Assembly: GCF_000418365.1 (NCBI RefSeq)
Contig: NC_021663.1
Coordinates: forward strand, 434,001 to 498,000
Reading direction: 5' to 3'
Length of the DNA stretch: 64,000 nt
Source of the DNA: Corynebacterium terpenotabidum Y-11
GTDB taxonomy: Bacteria > Actinomycetota > Actinomycetes > Mycobacteriales > Mycobacteriaceae
This document shows, piece after piece, positions 1-9,517 of this stretch (within the stretch, counting starts at the first letter, position 1; every line of letters starts with the position of its first letter). The position numbers were made by a program, and so were the translations under genes. The notes under the pieces are model-generated. The model searched no databases, was not told the origin of the DNA, and saw nothing but the letters and a program-made list of their open reading frames with translations.

Positions 1-181
1 GGCCGACGTCGTCGGGAGAGGTACTGAACGAGGCGCCCGCGGGCAGGGGGAGCGTGGGGTCGGCGGGATCCGGCCACTGCTGCATATCGGCGCCGGAGTC
101 GCAGGCGGTGAGGGCGAGGGTGGGGACCAGCAGGACCGCCGCGAGGGTGACGCGGGTCGTACGCCGGGTGCGGTGTCTCAT
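1..181 (-). CDS. glnH: GlnH-like lipoprotein (N-terminus only, runs off the window)
   Basis: The first 60 codons of a secreted lipoprotein are visible. An Arg-rich n-region and a hydrophobic stretch end in the lipobox LTAC at about residues 22-25, followed by an acidic, Pro-rich mature start. Its ATG overlaps the stop of the upstream membrane gene (TGATG). In corynebacteria and mycobacteria glnX is followed by glnH, a glutamine/glutamate/aspartate-binding lipoprotein, and then the kinase pknG. The identity rests on that order and the lipobox; the binding domain itself lies outside the window. Confidence 0.7.
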   Translation of the reverse strand, partial: MRHRTRRTTRVTLAAVLLVPTLALTACDSGADMQQWPDPADPTLPLPAGASFSTSPDDVG

Positions 182-1617
182 CACAGGTACTCCTGGAGGC
201 GGGGGCGGGTGCCCTGGATGATGCACAGGATAGACAGCAGTGACAGGACGAGGACCAGGAGATTCACCTGGCTGGCGGCGCGGCCGGCATCGGACAGGTA
301 GTCGCGCAGCTGCTCCCGGGATTCGTCGATGAGATCCTCCAGGTCACTGTCGAGACTGGTGAAGCTGGCACTGACGCCACCGTCCTCGTCCCCGACGGTG
401 GCCTGCACCGCGTCGGTGTAGTCACCTTGCCGGACCATCGAGACCATCTGGGCGTGTGAGTTGTCCCAGGACCGCAGGGATTCCCGCGCCCCGTCGATCT
501 GATCGCGGGTCTCCTGGTTCTCGGCGGCCTCCCGGAGTTCCTCGAGCTGGGTGTCGATGGAGGCGACCCGGTCGGAGAAGTCGGACTGGTTGTCGGCGGT
601 GTAGTCACGCTGGACCAGTCCGAGAACCTCGGTCGACCGGGCCTGCTGCACCTCGATCCGCAGGGCGGTGAGGGTCTGCAGCGGCTGGGAGGTGCCCACC
701 ACACCCCGGGGGCCTTCGTGCCAGGTCGTGAAGGCGGAGATGCCCGCCCAGATCAGGGCCGCGGCCATGAGTACCGTGGCGGTGGCGTACCCGGCACTGA
801 TCCGCCGGTTCGACCAGGCGGCGAGCCAGAACTGGGCGATGATCAGCATGATCACCGCGGCGACCAGGCCGGACAGGGCGAACCAGCTGGGGCGGGTGAG
901 TCGGTGCTGTTGGTCGGCGAGGGAGGAACTCGTGCGGCTGTGCAGCTCCGCGGCGGCGGGCAGCAGCTCATCCTGCATCATCGTGGAGGCCTGGGTGATG
1001 TACGCCGCGCCCAGCGGATAGCCCTGTCGGTTGTTCGCCCCGGCCTCGGTCACCAGGCTGATGTAGAACGGCAGTTTCTCCTGGATCTCCAGGATGAGCG
1101 TCATCTCTCGACTGGAGGGGTCGTCGGTGCCGTTGGCAGCCCGGACCACCGCGCTGGTGGCGGTGTTCACGGCCTCCCGGTACTGCTGTCGGGTGTCGGC
1201 GGTCCGTGAGGAGTCGGACAGGAAGCCGGTCGTGGCCACCGCGTTGGCCACCGACAGGGAGTTGTACAGCTCCTGGGCGGCGAAGGAGACCGGTTCGGAC
1301 CGGTTCACCATGGTGTTCAGCTCCCCCTGACGGCTTCCGGAGGTCGCCGCCATCGCTCCGCCGGCGGCGAGGATCGCGGCGACGAGGACGATAGAGACCA
1401 CCGTGAGCAGACCGGGCGTGGTGGAGATGAAGCGGAGGAACCGCCGGGGCGCCTCGACCAGGGGGGTGAAGACGTGGAGGCGCCCGGGTGTGTCGGCGAG
1501 GACATCCCGGTCCATCCACCGGTCGGCATCGCGTCGCGCCCCGCCGGGGCCCGCAGGGGCATCCGGTGGTTGTTGCACAGGTGGCGTCGTGGACGTCACC
1601 GATTCCGGGGCGGACAT
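181..1617 (-). CDS. glnX: GlnX-like membrane sensor protein
   Basis: A 478-residue membrane protein. A Pro/Ala-rich cytoplasmic N-terminus is followed by one transmembrane segment, a long extracytoplasmic helical region (about residues 100-245), two more transmembrane segments, a second helical extracytoplasmic region and a final transmembrane segment near the C-terminus. This four-helix-bundle layout and its overlap with a lipoprotein gene match GlnX, which passes the GlnH amino-acid signal to PknG to control 2-oxoglutarate metabolism through OdhI/GarA. That role is family knowledge. The ATG at 1617 was chosen; an in-frame GTG at 1641 is possible, and neither has a clear ribosome site. It is divergent from the ABC transporter. 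Confidence 0.75.
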   Translation of the reverse strand: MSAPESVTSTTPPVQQPPDAPAGPGGARRDADRWMDRDVLADTPGRLHVFTPLVEAPRRFLRFISTTPGLLTVVSIVLVAAILAAGGAMAATSGSRQGELNTMVNRSEPVSFAAQELYNSLSVANAVATTGFLSDSSRTADTRQQYREAVNTATSAVVRAANGTDDPSSREMTLILEIQEKLPFYISLVTEAGANNRQGYPLGAAYITQASTMMQDELLPAAAELHSRTSSSLADQQHRLTRPSWFALSGLVAAVIMLIIAQFWLAAWSNRRISAGYATATVLMAAALIWAGISAFTTWHEGPRGVVGTSQPLQTLTALRIEVQQARSTEVLGLVQRDYTADNQSDFSDRVASIDTQLEELREAAENQETRDQIDGARESLRSWDNSHAQMVSMVRQGDYTDAVQATVGDEDGGVSASFTSLDSDLEDLIDESREQLRDYLSDAGRAASQVNLLVLVLSLLSILCIIQGTRPRLQEYL

Positions 1618-1680
1618 GAGACCGATGATACTGACGAGCACCGGAAATGGCGCTACCGCACTTGTGGCACCATGGTCGTC

Positions 1681-2667
1681 ATGATTGAAGTGCAGTCATT
1701 GACCAAGCGGTACGGTGCCGCAACAGCTGTGGAGGACCTGACCTTCACGGTGGAATCGGGTATCGTCACCGGCTTTCTCGGACCCAACGGTGCCGGGAAG
1801 TCGACCACGATGCGGATGATCACCGGCCTGGACGGGCCGACCTCCGGGACCGCCACCATCGACGGCACCCTCTACCGGGACCTGGACCGGCCGCTGACAC
1901 ATGTCGGCACCCTGCTGGACGCCAAGTGGGTCCACCCCAACCGCAGCGCGGCGAACCACCTGCGGTGGCTCGCCGCCGCCAACGGTATCGCCCAGAAGCG
2001 GGTGGACGAGGTCCTCGGCCTGGTCGGACTGTCGGATGTGGCAGGCCGCAAGGCCGGAAAATTCTCCCTGGGGATGGGCCAGCGTCTCGGCCTGGCCGGC
2101 GCGCTGCTGGGGGATCCCGAGACGCTCATCCTCGACGAGCCGGTCAACGGCCTCGATCCGGAGGGCATCCGCTGGGTCCGTGACTTCGTCCGCCATCTCG
2201 CGTCCGAGGGGCGGACCGTGTTCATCAGTTCGCACCTGCTGTCGGAGATGTCGCTGACCGCCGACCGGCTGATCGTCATCGGGCAGGGTCGGCTCGTGGC
2301 GGACACGACCACCCACGAGTTCATCAAGAGTTCCTCGGAATCGACCACGGTCGTGCGTTCCGAGCACCTCGAGGAGCTGAAGAAAGCACTGGACACCGAG
2401 GGTATCGCGACGGAGGCGTCCACCGACGAGGACGGGCGCCCGACCCTTGTCGCCACCGGCGCGTCCCCCGACGAGATCGGTCGGGTCGCCTTCAGCTACG
2501 GCTGCCTGCTGCTGGAACTGTCGGAGCGGCGGGCGTCCCTGGAGGACGCCTTCATGCAGATGACCGGCCATGCGGTCGACTACCATGCGTCCGCCGGCGG
2601 GGCGGATGCCTTGCCACCGGGACTGCCCGGAATGCCGACGAGAGACACCACGGAGGGGGAGAACTGA
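1681..2667 (+). CDS. ABC transporter ATP-binding protein
   Basis: A 328-residue ATPase of the drug/antibiotic exporter type (CcmA-like). Walker A GPNGAGKST is at about residues 35-43, a degenerate signature LGMGQRL precedes Walker B LILDEPVNGLDPEG, and the switch His sits in ISSHLLSEM. A C-terminal domain of about 100 residues follows, as in bacitracin-type exporters. The start is ATG 1681; an in-frame ATG at 1672 would add three residues. The stop overlaps the permease start (TGATG), so the two genes are translationally coupled. The substrate is unknown. Confidence 0.88.
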   Translation: MIEVQSLTKRYGAATAVEDLTFTVESGIVTGFLGPNGAGKSTTMRMITGLDGPTSGTATIDGTLYRDLDRPLTHVGTLLDAKWVHPNRSAANHLRWLAAANGIAQKRVDEVLGLVGLSDVAGRKAGKFSLGMGQRLGLAGALLGDPETLILDEPVNGLDPEGIRWVRDFVRHLASEGRTVFISSHLLSEMSLTADRLIVIGQGRLVADTTTHEFIKSSSESTTVVRSEHLEELKKALDTEGIATEASTDEDGRPTLVATGASPDEIGRVAFSYGCLLLELSERRASLEDAFMQMTGHAVDYHASAGGADALPPGLPGMPTRDTTEGEN

Positions 2668-3488
2668 TGTTCCTCAACACTGTCAACGCCGAGTGGATCA
2701 AACTCCGGTCGACGAAGAGTGTCTACTGGACGACGGCGCTGATCATCCTGTTCTCCGCGGGCTGGGCCGTGCTCATGGGCTTCGCCTCCGGCTACGCCTA
2801 CCAGGATGCGATCGACTCCGAGAACGCCGCGGATCTCGCGACCCTGGGGGTCGCGGAGGACGTCTTCAGCGTGTCCTCCGCGCTCTCCGGGCTGCAGCTC
2901 TTCGGCATCATGATCGTCATCATCCAGGCGGTCATCTTCGTCACCGGGGAGTACGGCAACGGGACCGCCAAGTTGTCCGTCCTCGCCGCCCCGCGCCGGT
3001 GGCAGATCCCGGCGGCGAAGGCCCTGGTCTACGGCGTGATCGTCGCGGTGCTTTTCGCCGTCGTGAGCATTGTCTCGGTCTTCCTCGCCGGGGTGGCCGC
3101 GAAGGGACAGCTCACCGACGCCTCCCTGGCGGACGGGCTGTCCCTGTCCGCCGACGGCGCCTGGACCACGATCCTGCTCATGGTGCTGGACGCCGTGCTC
3201 ATCGTCATGCTCTCCGTCGGTGTGGGTTATCTGCTGCGCCGCACGGCAGGCGGGGTCGCTCTGCTGCTGCTGTGGGTGCTGCTGCTGGAGCAGCTCATCG
3301 GGATGATCCCGAAGGTCGGGGACTGGATCACGCCGTACCTTCCGTTCACGAACATGAACGCGGGCCTCTACCAGGAGCCCGTTACCGACGCCCCCTGGGG
3401 CATCGGTGGCTCGGTGGTCTACTTCACCGTCTTCTGCCTCATCGTCTACGCCGCCGGCACCGTGGTGCTGCGTCGACGGGACGTCTGA
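2667..3488 (+). CDS. ABC transporter permease (ABC-2 type)
   Basis: A 273-residue membrane protein with about six hydrophobic segments. It starts with the typical N-terminus of ABC-2 permeases (short cytoplasmic stretch with WIKLRSTKS, then the first membrane span). The large soluble loop after the first span and the coupling to the upstream ATPase make it the membrane half of a two-gene exporter. No substrate can be inferred. Confidence 0.85.
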   Translation: MFLNTVNAEWIKLRSTKSVYWTTALIILFSAGWAVLMGFASGYAYQDAIDSENAADLATLGVAEDVFSVSSALSGLQLFGIMIVIIQAVIFVTGEYGNGTAKLSVLAAPRRWQIPAAKALVYGVIVAVLFAVVSIVSVFLAGVAAKGQLTDASLADGLSLSADGAWTTILLMVLDAVLIVMLSVGVGYLLRRTAGGVALLLLWVLLLEQLIGMIPKVGDWITPYLPFTNMNAGLYQEPVTDAPWGIGGSVVYFTVFCLIVYAAGTVVLRRRDV

Positions 3489-3527
3489 TCTGACCACGGA
3501 CCCTGCCACGGAGTAGTCTCGCTCTCC

Positions 3528-4718
3528 GTGAAAAACACTCCCGCCCTGCCGCTGGTGATGCTCGTCGGCATCGCCCTGCTGTCCACCGCAGGCCCCTTCG
3601 GCACCGACATGTACCTGCCGAGCCTGCCGGACATTACCAGGGACCTCGGCACGACCGACCCGGTCACCCAGCTGACCATCACCGGCTTCATGGTCGGCAT
3701 GGCCCTGGGGCAACTGGTCATGGGGCCGATGTCCGACCGGCTCGGACGTCATCGCATGCTCGTCACCGCCACGGTCGTCTGGCTCGTCGCCTCGGTGGCC
3801 TGCGCGATGGTCCCCGGGGTCGGCCTGTTCATCGTCGCCCGCTTCTTCCAGGGGGCGGCCGGCGGCACCTGCGTCATGCTGGGGCGTTCGATGATCGCCG
3901 ACCGGGCCCGCGGGGCGGCTGCGGCCAAGGCCCTGTCCACGATGATGATCTTCACCGCCGTCGCACCGATCCTCGCCCCGGTCGTCGGTGGCGTGGTCGC
4001 CGGGCTCGGTGACTGGCGGACGGTGTTCTGGGCACTGGCCGCGGTCGGGGTCCTGGAGGTCCTGGTGGCCGTCCGGTTGCCGGAGACCCTCGACCGGGAG
4101 CGGCGGGCCCGGGGCTCGGCCTGGGACGTCTACCGACGGATGGGTGGGCTGTTCCGCGTCCCCGCGTTCGTCTGCCACCTGGTGGCCTTCGCCGTCGGCT
4201 TCGGGGTGTTCTTCAGCTTCGTCTCCGGCTCATCCTTCGTGATGCAGGAGGAGATGGGCCTGTCCGCCACCGGTTTCAGCTTCGTCTTCGCCGGTAACGC
4301 CCTGGCACTGGTGGTCACGAACCTGGTGAACGCCCGGATTGTCGGGCACTATGGACCGGCCGTGCTCCAGCGCACCGGGCATGTCCTGCTGGTGACCGGT
4401 GCCGTTGGTCTGCTCGTCGTCGCCCTGGTGGCACCGTCACTGCCCGCGGTCGTGGTGTGCACCTTCATTGCGACGATCGGCAACGCCCTGAACATGGGGA
4501 ACACGACCGCCCAGGCGATGGACCTCAGTCAGGGACGCGCCGGGGCCGGTTCGGCGCTGCTGGGGTCAGGTCAGTTCCTCACCGCTGCCGTGGTGGCACC
4601 GCTGGTGGGGCTGGGGGCCGACGGCCTGGTGAGTATGGCCCTGGTGATGACGATCTGCGCCGCCATCGCCGCGGTGGCCGGGGTCTTCGGTCGGCGGTGG
4701 GCCGCCGTGGCGGCCTGA
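3528..4718 (+). CDS. MFS multidrug exporter, Bcr/CflA family
   Basis: A 396-residue transporter with twelve predicted membrane spans. The N-terminal signature GPFGTDMYLPSLPDI and the loop-2 motif GPMSDRLGRHR are characteristic of the Bcr/CflA drug:H+ antiporters. The GTG start at 3528 is the first reasonable start. It is convergent with the marR gene, with two bases between the stops. A MarR regulator next to an exporter often controls it, but here the two lie tail to tail, so regulation is only a possibility. Confidence 0.87.
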   Translation: MKNTPALPLVMLVGIALLSTAGPFGTDMYLPSLPDITRDLGTTDPVTQLTITGFMVGMALGQLVMGPMSDRLGRHRMLVTATVVWLVASVACAMVPGVGLFIVARFFQGAAGGTCVMLGRSMIADRARGAAAAKALSTMMIFTAVAPILAPVVGGVVAGLGDWRTVFWALAAVGVLEVLVAVRLPETLDRERRARGSAWDVYRRMGGLFRVPAFVCHLVAFAVGFGVFFSFVSGSSFVMQEEMGLSATGFSFVFAGNALALVVTNLVNARIVGHYGPAVLQRTGHVLLVTGAVGLLVVALVAPSLPAVVVCTFIATIGNALNMGNTTAQAMDLSQGRAGAGSALLGSGQFLTAAVVAPLVGLGADGLVSMALVMTICAAIAAVAGVFGRRWAAVAA

Positions 4719-4720
4719 GG

Positions 4721-5260
4721 TCAGCGCTGCCGCTGAATATCTTCGATGAGGCTTTCGGCGGCGATCGACAGATTGCGTAGTGCGGGGACACCACGACGCA
4801 GTTTGGCGAGGTCACGGCCGTCCATCCGGGTCGCGGCCCGGGCGATGAGCAGCGCCCATTCATCGGTGACGGAGTTCAGCATCTCGATCCCTTCCTCGGA
4901 GAGGAAGAGATCCTGGGCGCGCCGGTCCTGGTCGTTGGCGCGGCGCAGGACGAGGCCGGAGTTGATGAGACGACGGACCGTCGCCGAGACATTGGAGGCA
5001 CGCAGGAAACGCAGTCGGGCGATGTCGGAGACACCGCAGCCGGGGTGCTGCGAGACAAACTGCAGGACCTCGATCTCGGATTGCGAGATCGCGAGTTTCT
5101 GGTTCGGCCGGTCCATGAGCCGCCGGAGGGCGGAGAGGAAGTCGTACACGGCGGAAGCGATCTCGGCGACGTCGATATCGGGAAGGATCTCAGATGCACG
5201 GTGACCCCGGATCTGTCCCCGTGATGACTCGTAGATGTCGTCGACAGTCTCGTTGGTCAT
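4721..5260 (-). CDS. MarR-family transcriptional regulator
   Basis: A 179-residue winged-helix protein. The HTH region with QSEIEVLQFV and GCGVSDIARL is at about residues 70-105, followed by the wing with RRANDQDRRAQ. ATG 5260 is preferred over upstream in-frame starts because it is preceded by AAGGAG at good spacing. It lies 51 bases downstream of cls on the same strand. It may regulate itself or the convergent MFS gene; no convincing palindrome was found in the 51-base spacer. Confidence 0.85.
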   Translation of the reverse strand: MTNETVDDIYESSRGQIRGHRASEILPDIDVAEIASAVYDFLSALRRLMDRPNQKLAISQSEIEVLQFVSQHPGCGVSDIARLRFLRASNVSATVRRLINSGLVLRRANDQDRRAQDLFLSEEGIEMLNSVTDEWALLIARAATRMDGRDLAKLRRGVPALRNLSIAAESLIEDIQRQR

Positions 5261-5311
5261 GACGGACTCCTTGTTGCGGGACCAAAAGCGGACAGAGCCA
5301 TTGTAAAACAC

Positions 5312-6886
5312 TCACTGCAGCGCGGAGGTCAACCGGGCCAGGTTATCAATATAGCGTCGGTGCCAGGGGCGGCTGTCCCACACGTCGGTGGTGAGTTCCG
5401 TGCTCGCCTCCCGGTAGTCGGACGCCAGAGCGGCCATCCGGCCGAGCAGGGTGCCCTCCACCGACATCAGGGTGACTTCGTAGTTCAGGCCGAAGGACCG
5501 CATGTCCATGTTCGATGAACCGGTACACACGACTTCGTCGTCGGCGATGATGAACTTCGAGTGGAGGACCGCCGGGTAGGGGTACCGGCGGATCCGGATC
5601 CCGGCCGCCAGCAGTTCCGCGTAGTAGGAGGACTGGGCGTGTTCGACGAGGGTCTGGTCGGCCTTCTCCGAGACGAACAGTTCGACCTCGACACCGCGGT
5701 AGGCGGCGGTGGTGATCGCCTCCAGCAGCGCTTCGTCCGGGATGAAGTACGGGCTGACCAGGGTGAGGGAACGTTTGGCGTGGTGGACGACCGAGGTGAA
5801 CAGTCGCAGGTTCGGCTCGGTGGTGAAACCGGGGCCGGAGGGGACGATCTGCAGCATGTCGGTTCCGGGATCCGGGACGACCTCGGAGCCGGGGCCTTTC
5901 CGACGGTGGCTGAGCCACTCGGCGGATTCCGAGGGGGTGATCAGTTCGATCTCCTCCCCGCACTCGGTGAACCAGTCGACGGCGAAGACAGAGTTCAGCA
6001 GGGTGACCACCGGGCCGGTCATCTCGACCATATTGTCCACCCAGTGGCGTCCCTCCTTGATGTTGTCCTTCATGAGGTAGGAGGAGTCGATCATGTTCTG
6101 ACTGCCCATGAAACCGGTATGCCCGTCGATCACCACGAGCTTGCGGTGGTTGCGCAGGTCAGGTCGGCGGAAACGCCACCGCCAGGGTTGCAGCGGCAGC
6201 ATGACCAGCCAGCGCACGCCGATCTCGTCGAGCCGTCTGCCGAGCGTCCGGTACCCGGGGTACTTCCAGCTGCCGACGTGGTCGAACATGAGCCGGACGG
6301 TCACCCCGCGGTCCACGGCGCGTTCCAGTGCCCGGAAGAAGACGTCGGTCGTGTCGTCCCAGGCGGTGATGTAGATCTGCACGTTGACGTAATGGGCCGC
6401 CCGGTCGACGGCGTCGGCCATGGCCCGGATCGAACCGTCGTAGTCGGCGTGTACGTCGACGACGGTGCCGGAGCTCGCGGGCATCGCGGTGAGCCGACGG
6501 TTGAGGGAGACCAGACTGGTCAGCTCCGGGGAGAGGTGGTGTCCGGCGGGGACGTCCGGCTCCTCGGCGCTGATCGTGCGCAGCATTTCATTGGCCTGGT
6601 TCTGGATCCGGTGGCGTCGCCGGTTGATGTACGGCGACCCGATGAGCATGAACAGGATGATGCCGACGAACGGCACGAGGAAGATCGCCAGCAGCCAGGC
6701 CATCGCACTGGTCGGCTTGCGTTGGGAGGGGACGTAGCCCAGGGCGATGATCTTCAAGAGGTAGTCGGCGATGACGAGCAGCCACTGCCACCAGCTCATT
6801 CCGTCGGCGATGATGTTGCCGAGGAACATGAACCCGAAGTCGTCCGGGGTGATGAAGGACCAGACCTCCCGCAGTTTTTCCCACAT
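5312..6886 (-). CDS. cls: Cardiolipin synthase (phospholipase D superfamily)
   Basis: A 524-residue membrane-anchored enzyme that joins phosphatidylglycerol molecules into cardiolipin. The N-terminal part holds hydrophobic segments of the PLDc_N type (about residues 30-90). Two HKD motifs follow: NHRKLVVIDG, where Asn-His replaces the common leading residues but the H, K and D are kept, and LHSKFIIADD. Length and layout match bacterial ClsA-type enzymes. It sits 6 bases after xthA and is probably part of a def-acetyltransferase-xthA-cls-marR transcription unit. Confidence 0.92.
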   Translation of the reverse strand: MWEKLREVWSFITPDDFGFMFLGNIIADGMSWWQWLLVIADYLLKIIALGYVPSQRKPTSAMAWLLAIFLVPFVGIILFMLIGSPYINRRRHRIQNQANEMLRTISAEEPDVPAGHHLSPELTSLVSLNRRLTAMPASSGTVVDVHADYDGSIRAMADAVDRAAHYVNVQIYITAWDDTTDVFFRALERAVDRGVTVRLMFDHVGSWKYPGYRTLGRRLDEIGVRWLVMLPLQPWRWRFRRPDLRNHRKLVVIDGHTGFMGSQNMIDSSYLMKDNIKEGRHWVDNMVEMTGPVVTLLNSVFAVDWFTECGEEIELITPSESAEWLSHRRKGPGSEVVPDPGTDMLQIVPSGPGFTTEPNLRLFTSVVHHAKRSLTLVSPYFIPDEALLEAITTAAYRGVEVELFVSEKADQTLVEHAQSSYYAELLAAGIRIRRYPYPAVLHSKFIIADDEVVCTGSSNMDMRSFGLNYEVTLMSVEGTLLGRMAALASDYREASTELTTDVWDSRPWHRRYIDNLARLTSALQ

Positions 6887-6892
6887 CGTTGG

Positions 6893-7723
6893 CTACCTCG
6901 GTTCCGGGGTGTAGGTGACGATGACGGGAGCGTGGTCGGAGGCACCCTTGCCGCGGCGTTCATCGACGTCGACGGTCGGGGCAGTACGGTCGGCGGAGGC
7001 ACCAGAGGCACCGGGGGCACCGGGGGCACCGACCGGGGTGATCCCCCGGCAGTACTGCAGATCAATGCGGATCCCCTGGCCGCGCGGGAAGCGCATCGCC
7101 TGGTAGTCCCAGTAGGAGTAACGGCCGCGCAGCGGTGCGGTGGCCTCGGTCAGCCCGGCGTCCTCCAGAGTGCGCAGCGCGGCACGCTCCCGGGGGGAGG
7201 CGTGCGTCGTGCCCACGAACAGGGCGGGGTCCCAGACGTCGTCGTCGGTGGGGATGATGTTGAAGTCCCCGGTGAGGACGAGGGGCCGGGGGGCTTTCCC
7301 GCCGTAGGACGCCAGGGCGTCGAGGAAGTCGAGCTTGTAGGTGTAGTGCCGGTCGGAGATCTCCCGGCCGTTAGGGACGTAGAGGCTCCACACCTCCACG
7401 CCGCCGCAGACCGCACCGAGGGCCCGGCACTCGCGCACCTGCGGGGCGTCCGGGTCCTTGTCGAAGCCGGGTTGGCCGAAGTCCGTCAGTGCGGCGTCCG
7501 CCCCGTCATCGAAGCCGACGCGGGAGAGAAGTGCCACCCCGTTGAAGGAGCCGTCCCCGTGGTGCAGTTGGGCGTAACCGGTGTCGGAGAAGTCGGGGAA
7601 CTGGGCGTCGGTGCACTTGGTCTCCTGGAGGCACAAGACATCGACATCGGCCCGGGCGAGGAAGTCCCGGACCCGGCCCTCCCGGGTGCGGGCCGAATTG
7701 ATGTTCCAGGTGGCGATGCGCAT
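6893..7723 (-). CDS. xthA: Exodeoxyribonuclease III
   Basis: A 276-residue Mg-dependent AP endonuclease/exonuclease of base-excision repair. It starts with the diagnostic MRIATWNINS, then has LCLQETK (metal-binding Glu), SLYVPNGRE, LTGDFNI (catalytic Asp and Asn) and the C-terminal SDHAPV (catalytic His). The Gly/Ala/Pro-rich insertion near residues 225-240 (repeating GAPGAPG-like units) is a small local oddity in a loop. It lies 3 bases after the acetyltransferase gene. Confidence 0.93.
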   Translation of the reverse strand: MRIATWNINSARTREGRVRDFLARADVDVLCLQETKCTDAQFPDFSDTGYAQLHHGDGSFNGVALLSRVGFDDGADAALTDFGQPGFDKDPDAPQVRECRALGAVCGGVEVWSLYVPNGREISDRHYTYKLDFLDALASYGGKAPRPLVLTGDFNIIPTDDDVWDPALFVGTTHASPRERAALRTLEDAGLTEATAPLRGRYSYWDYQAMRFPRGQGIRIDLQYCRGITPVGAPGAPGASGASADRTAPTVDVDERRGKGASDHAPVIVTYTPEPR

Positions 7724-7726
7724 GTC

Positions 7727-8824
7727 CTACACAGTATCGGGAATGAGAATGCACCGGTGGCGGTGGTGCTCACTGAATCCGAGACCGTGGTACAGGCCAC
7801 GTCCGGCGGTGTTGGTGGAGATCACCTGCAGGTAGCTCTCCGTCGCACCCTGCTCGGCACCCCAGTGCAGCATCGCGGTGCCCAGCAGGGTGCCGAGGCC
7901 GCGACGACGCCACGCGGGGGAGACCTCGACGGCGGAGTAGCCGAGGAAATCCCGTCCGCCACCGGTGGTGACGGTGCCGCGGGTCACGGCGACGAGTTCG
8001 CCGTCGATGCTGAGCCGCGCGAAGCCAAGGGAGCCGTCGAGACGGGCGGCGAGCAGACGCAGGGCCTGTTCCGGCAGGGGGCGTCCGCGGAAATGGTAGA
8101 GCTGCAGCCAGGCGTCGTCGGGTTGGTCGTCGACCCGGAGTTCGAGGCGTCCGGCGAGGTCGGCGGCGGGTGCGGGGACCGGCGGGAGACTGTCGTCGAG
8201 GCGGCGCGTCATGACGATGATCTCCGGGCCGCGCTGCACCCCGGGCAGTGCGGCCAGGGGTTCGGCGAGCCGGCTGATCCGGTCCGGCAGCAGCAGCCGG
8301 GTCGGCAGGTCATGGCGGCGGTAGAAGGCGCGGATCGCCTCGAGCGGCACCGGGGTGGTGCCGGCCTCCGGGCCCAACGGGACCGCTGAATTGGACCGTT
8401 CGGTGATGCCGTCGCCGGCGCGGGCCAACCAGCCGTCGATCATCTCGTGCGCCAGGCCGGGGAAGGCCGCCGCGGTGGCAGTCTCCACCGCCCGGATGTC
8501 GCTGGTACGCACCGGGGCGGAGGACAGCGTCTTCAGGACGACCACGGCGGACGCCGGGATCCGGTGCGGCTGTCCGTCCCCGTCCCGTACCACCAGCGGA
8601 TCGAGTGATTCGAGGATGCCGATGACGTCCGTGACCAGCGGTCGGCCCGTGTCCGGGTTGAGGGCGGGGCGTCCGTCACCCCCGGGGACGAGGTGCCGGA
8701 CGGTCGCGCGGACGCCGGGACGCACGCTGACCGGGTCGGTGTGTCGGGAGATGGCGAAGGGCAGGCCGGTCTCGGCCGGTGGGCGGGCACCGGCCCGGGC
8801 GCCGGACCAGGAGGTGTCGTTCAC
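7727..8824 (-). CDS. GNAT acetyltransferase, probable corynebacterial-type N-acetylglutamate synthase
   Basis: A 365-residue protein. The N-terminal third is a small beta-rich domain with a DGDGQPHRIP stretch. The C-terminal part is a GNAT domain with the acetyl-CoA loop WRRRGLGTLLGTAM and the following LYHGLGF. From memory, the C. glutamicum gene between def and xthA (cg3035) was shown to encode an unusual N-acetylglutamate synthase (C-NAGS) for the first step of arginine synthesis. Position and layout agree, so the same role is inferred. The start is GTG 8824, 12 bases after def. Confidence 0.75.
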   Translation of the reverse strand: MNDTSWSGARAGARPPAETGLPFAISRHTDPVSVRPGVRATVRHLVPGGDGRPALNPDTGRPLVTDVIGILESLDPLVVRDGDGQPHRIPASAVVVLKTLSSAPVRTSDIRAVETATAAAFPGLAHEMIDGWLARAGDGITERSNSAVPLGPEAGTTPVPLEAIRAFYRRHDLPTRLLLPDRISRLAEPLAALPGVQRGPEIIVMTRRLDDSLPPVPAPAADLAGRLELRVDDQPDDAWLQLYHFRGRPLPEQALRLLAARLDGSLGFARLSIDGELVAVTRGTVTTGGGRDFLGYSAVEVSPAWRRRGLGTLLGTAMLHWGAEQGATESYLQVISTNTAGRGLYHGLGFSEHHRHRCILIPDTV

Positions 8825-8836
8825 TCGGGGACCAGG

Positions 8837-9499
8837 CTAGTCGTCGAGGGTGTCGAGAGTGTCATGGTCGTCGTGGCCGAAGGGGTCGGCGTCTACCCCG
8901 GGGAGCCAGGAGTTTCCGGGGACAGTCCACCCCTCACGCTTCACCATCTTCTTCGCGGCGCGGGCGTTGCGTCCGATGAGCGTGTCGATGTAGAGGTGGC
9001 CGTCGAGGTGGCCGGTCTCGTGCTGCAGGCACCGGGCGAAAAAGCCGTACCCTTCCACACTGACGGCGTCCCCGTTCTCGTCGACACCGGTGACGCGCGC
9101 CCAGTCGGCGCGGCCGGTGGGGTAGTCGTAGCCGGGGACCGACAGGCAACCCTCGACGTCGTCCTCGGGGTCCGGCATGGTCACCGGGAGTTCGCTGGTC
9201 TCGAGGACCGGGTTGATGACGCAGCCGCGGCGCATCGGACCACCCTGGGCCTCGATCTCGGCCTCGGGCTTCCGGGTGCCGTCGGGGCCGTCGATGTCGG
9301 GGCAGTCGTAGATGAAGAGCCGTTTGCCGACCCCGACCTGGTTCGCCGCCAGCCCTACCCCGTGGGCCAGGGCGAGGGTCTCGTACATGTCCGCGACCAG
9401 GGTCTTCAGGGCATCACCACCGATCTCGCTGTCGGGGACCGGGGAGGTGGGCGTGTGGAGGACGGGGTCGCCGCAGATAACGACGGGCATGACTGACAT
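8837..9499 (-). CDS. def: Peptide deformylase
   Basis: A 220-residue metalloprotein that removes the formyl group from nascent proteins. All three motifs are present: [10 protein letters not shown] (motif I, with Asn as in other actinobacteria), EGCLSVPG (motif II, metal-ligand Cys) and QHETGHLDG (motif III HExxH). A C-terminal tail rich in Asp/His follows. ATG 9499 or ATG 9490 could serve as start. It is first of a compact run of genes on this strand that includes the acetyltransferase, xthA and cls. Confidence 0.94.
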   Translation of the reverse strand: MSVMPVVICGDPVLHTPTSPVPDSEIGGDALKTLVADMYETLALAHGVGLAANQVGVGKRLFIYDCPDIDGPDGTRKPEAEIEAQGGPMRRGCVINPVLETSELPVTMPDPEDDVEGCLSVPGYDYPTGRADWARVTGVDENGDAVSVEGYGFFARCLQHETGHLDGHLYIDTLIGRNARAAKKMVKREGWTVPGNSWLPGVDADPFGHDDHDTLDTLDD

Positions 9500-9517
9500 G
9501 GGGTCCAGACTAGCGCG

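Noticed and set aside
5261..5311. MarR operator in the cls-marR spacer
   Set aside because: The AT-rich TTGTAAAACACTC stretch shows no inverted repeat of convincing length.
5561..8389. A very long open frame (over 900 codons) on the plus strand
   Set aside because: It runs antisense through cls, xthA and the acetyltransferase, whose catalytic motifs are intact; its translation is low-complexity Gly/Asp/Val-rich, as expected opposite high-GC genes.
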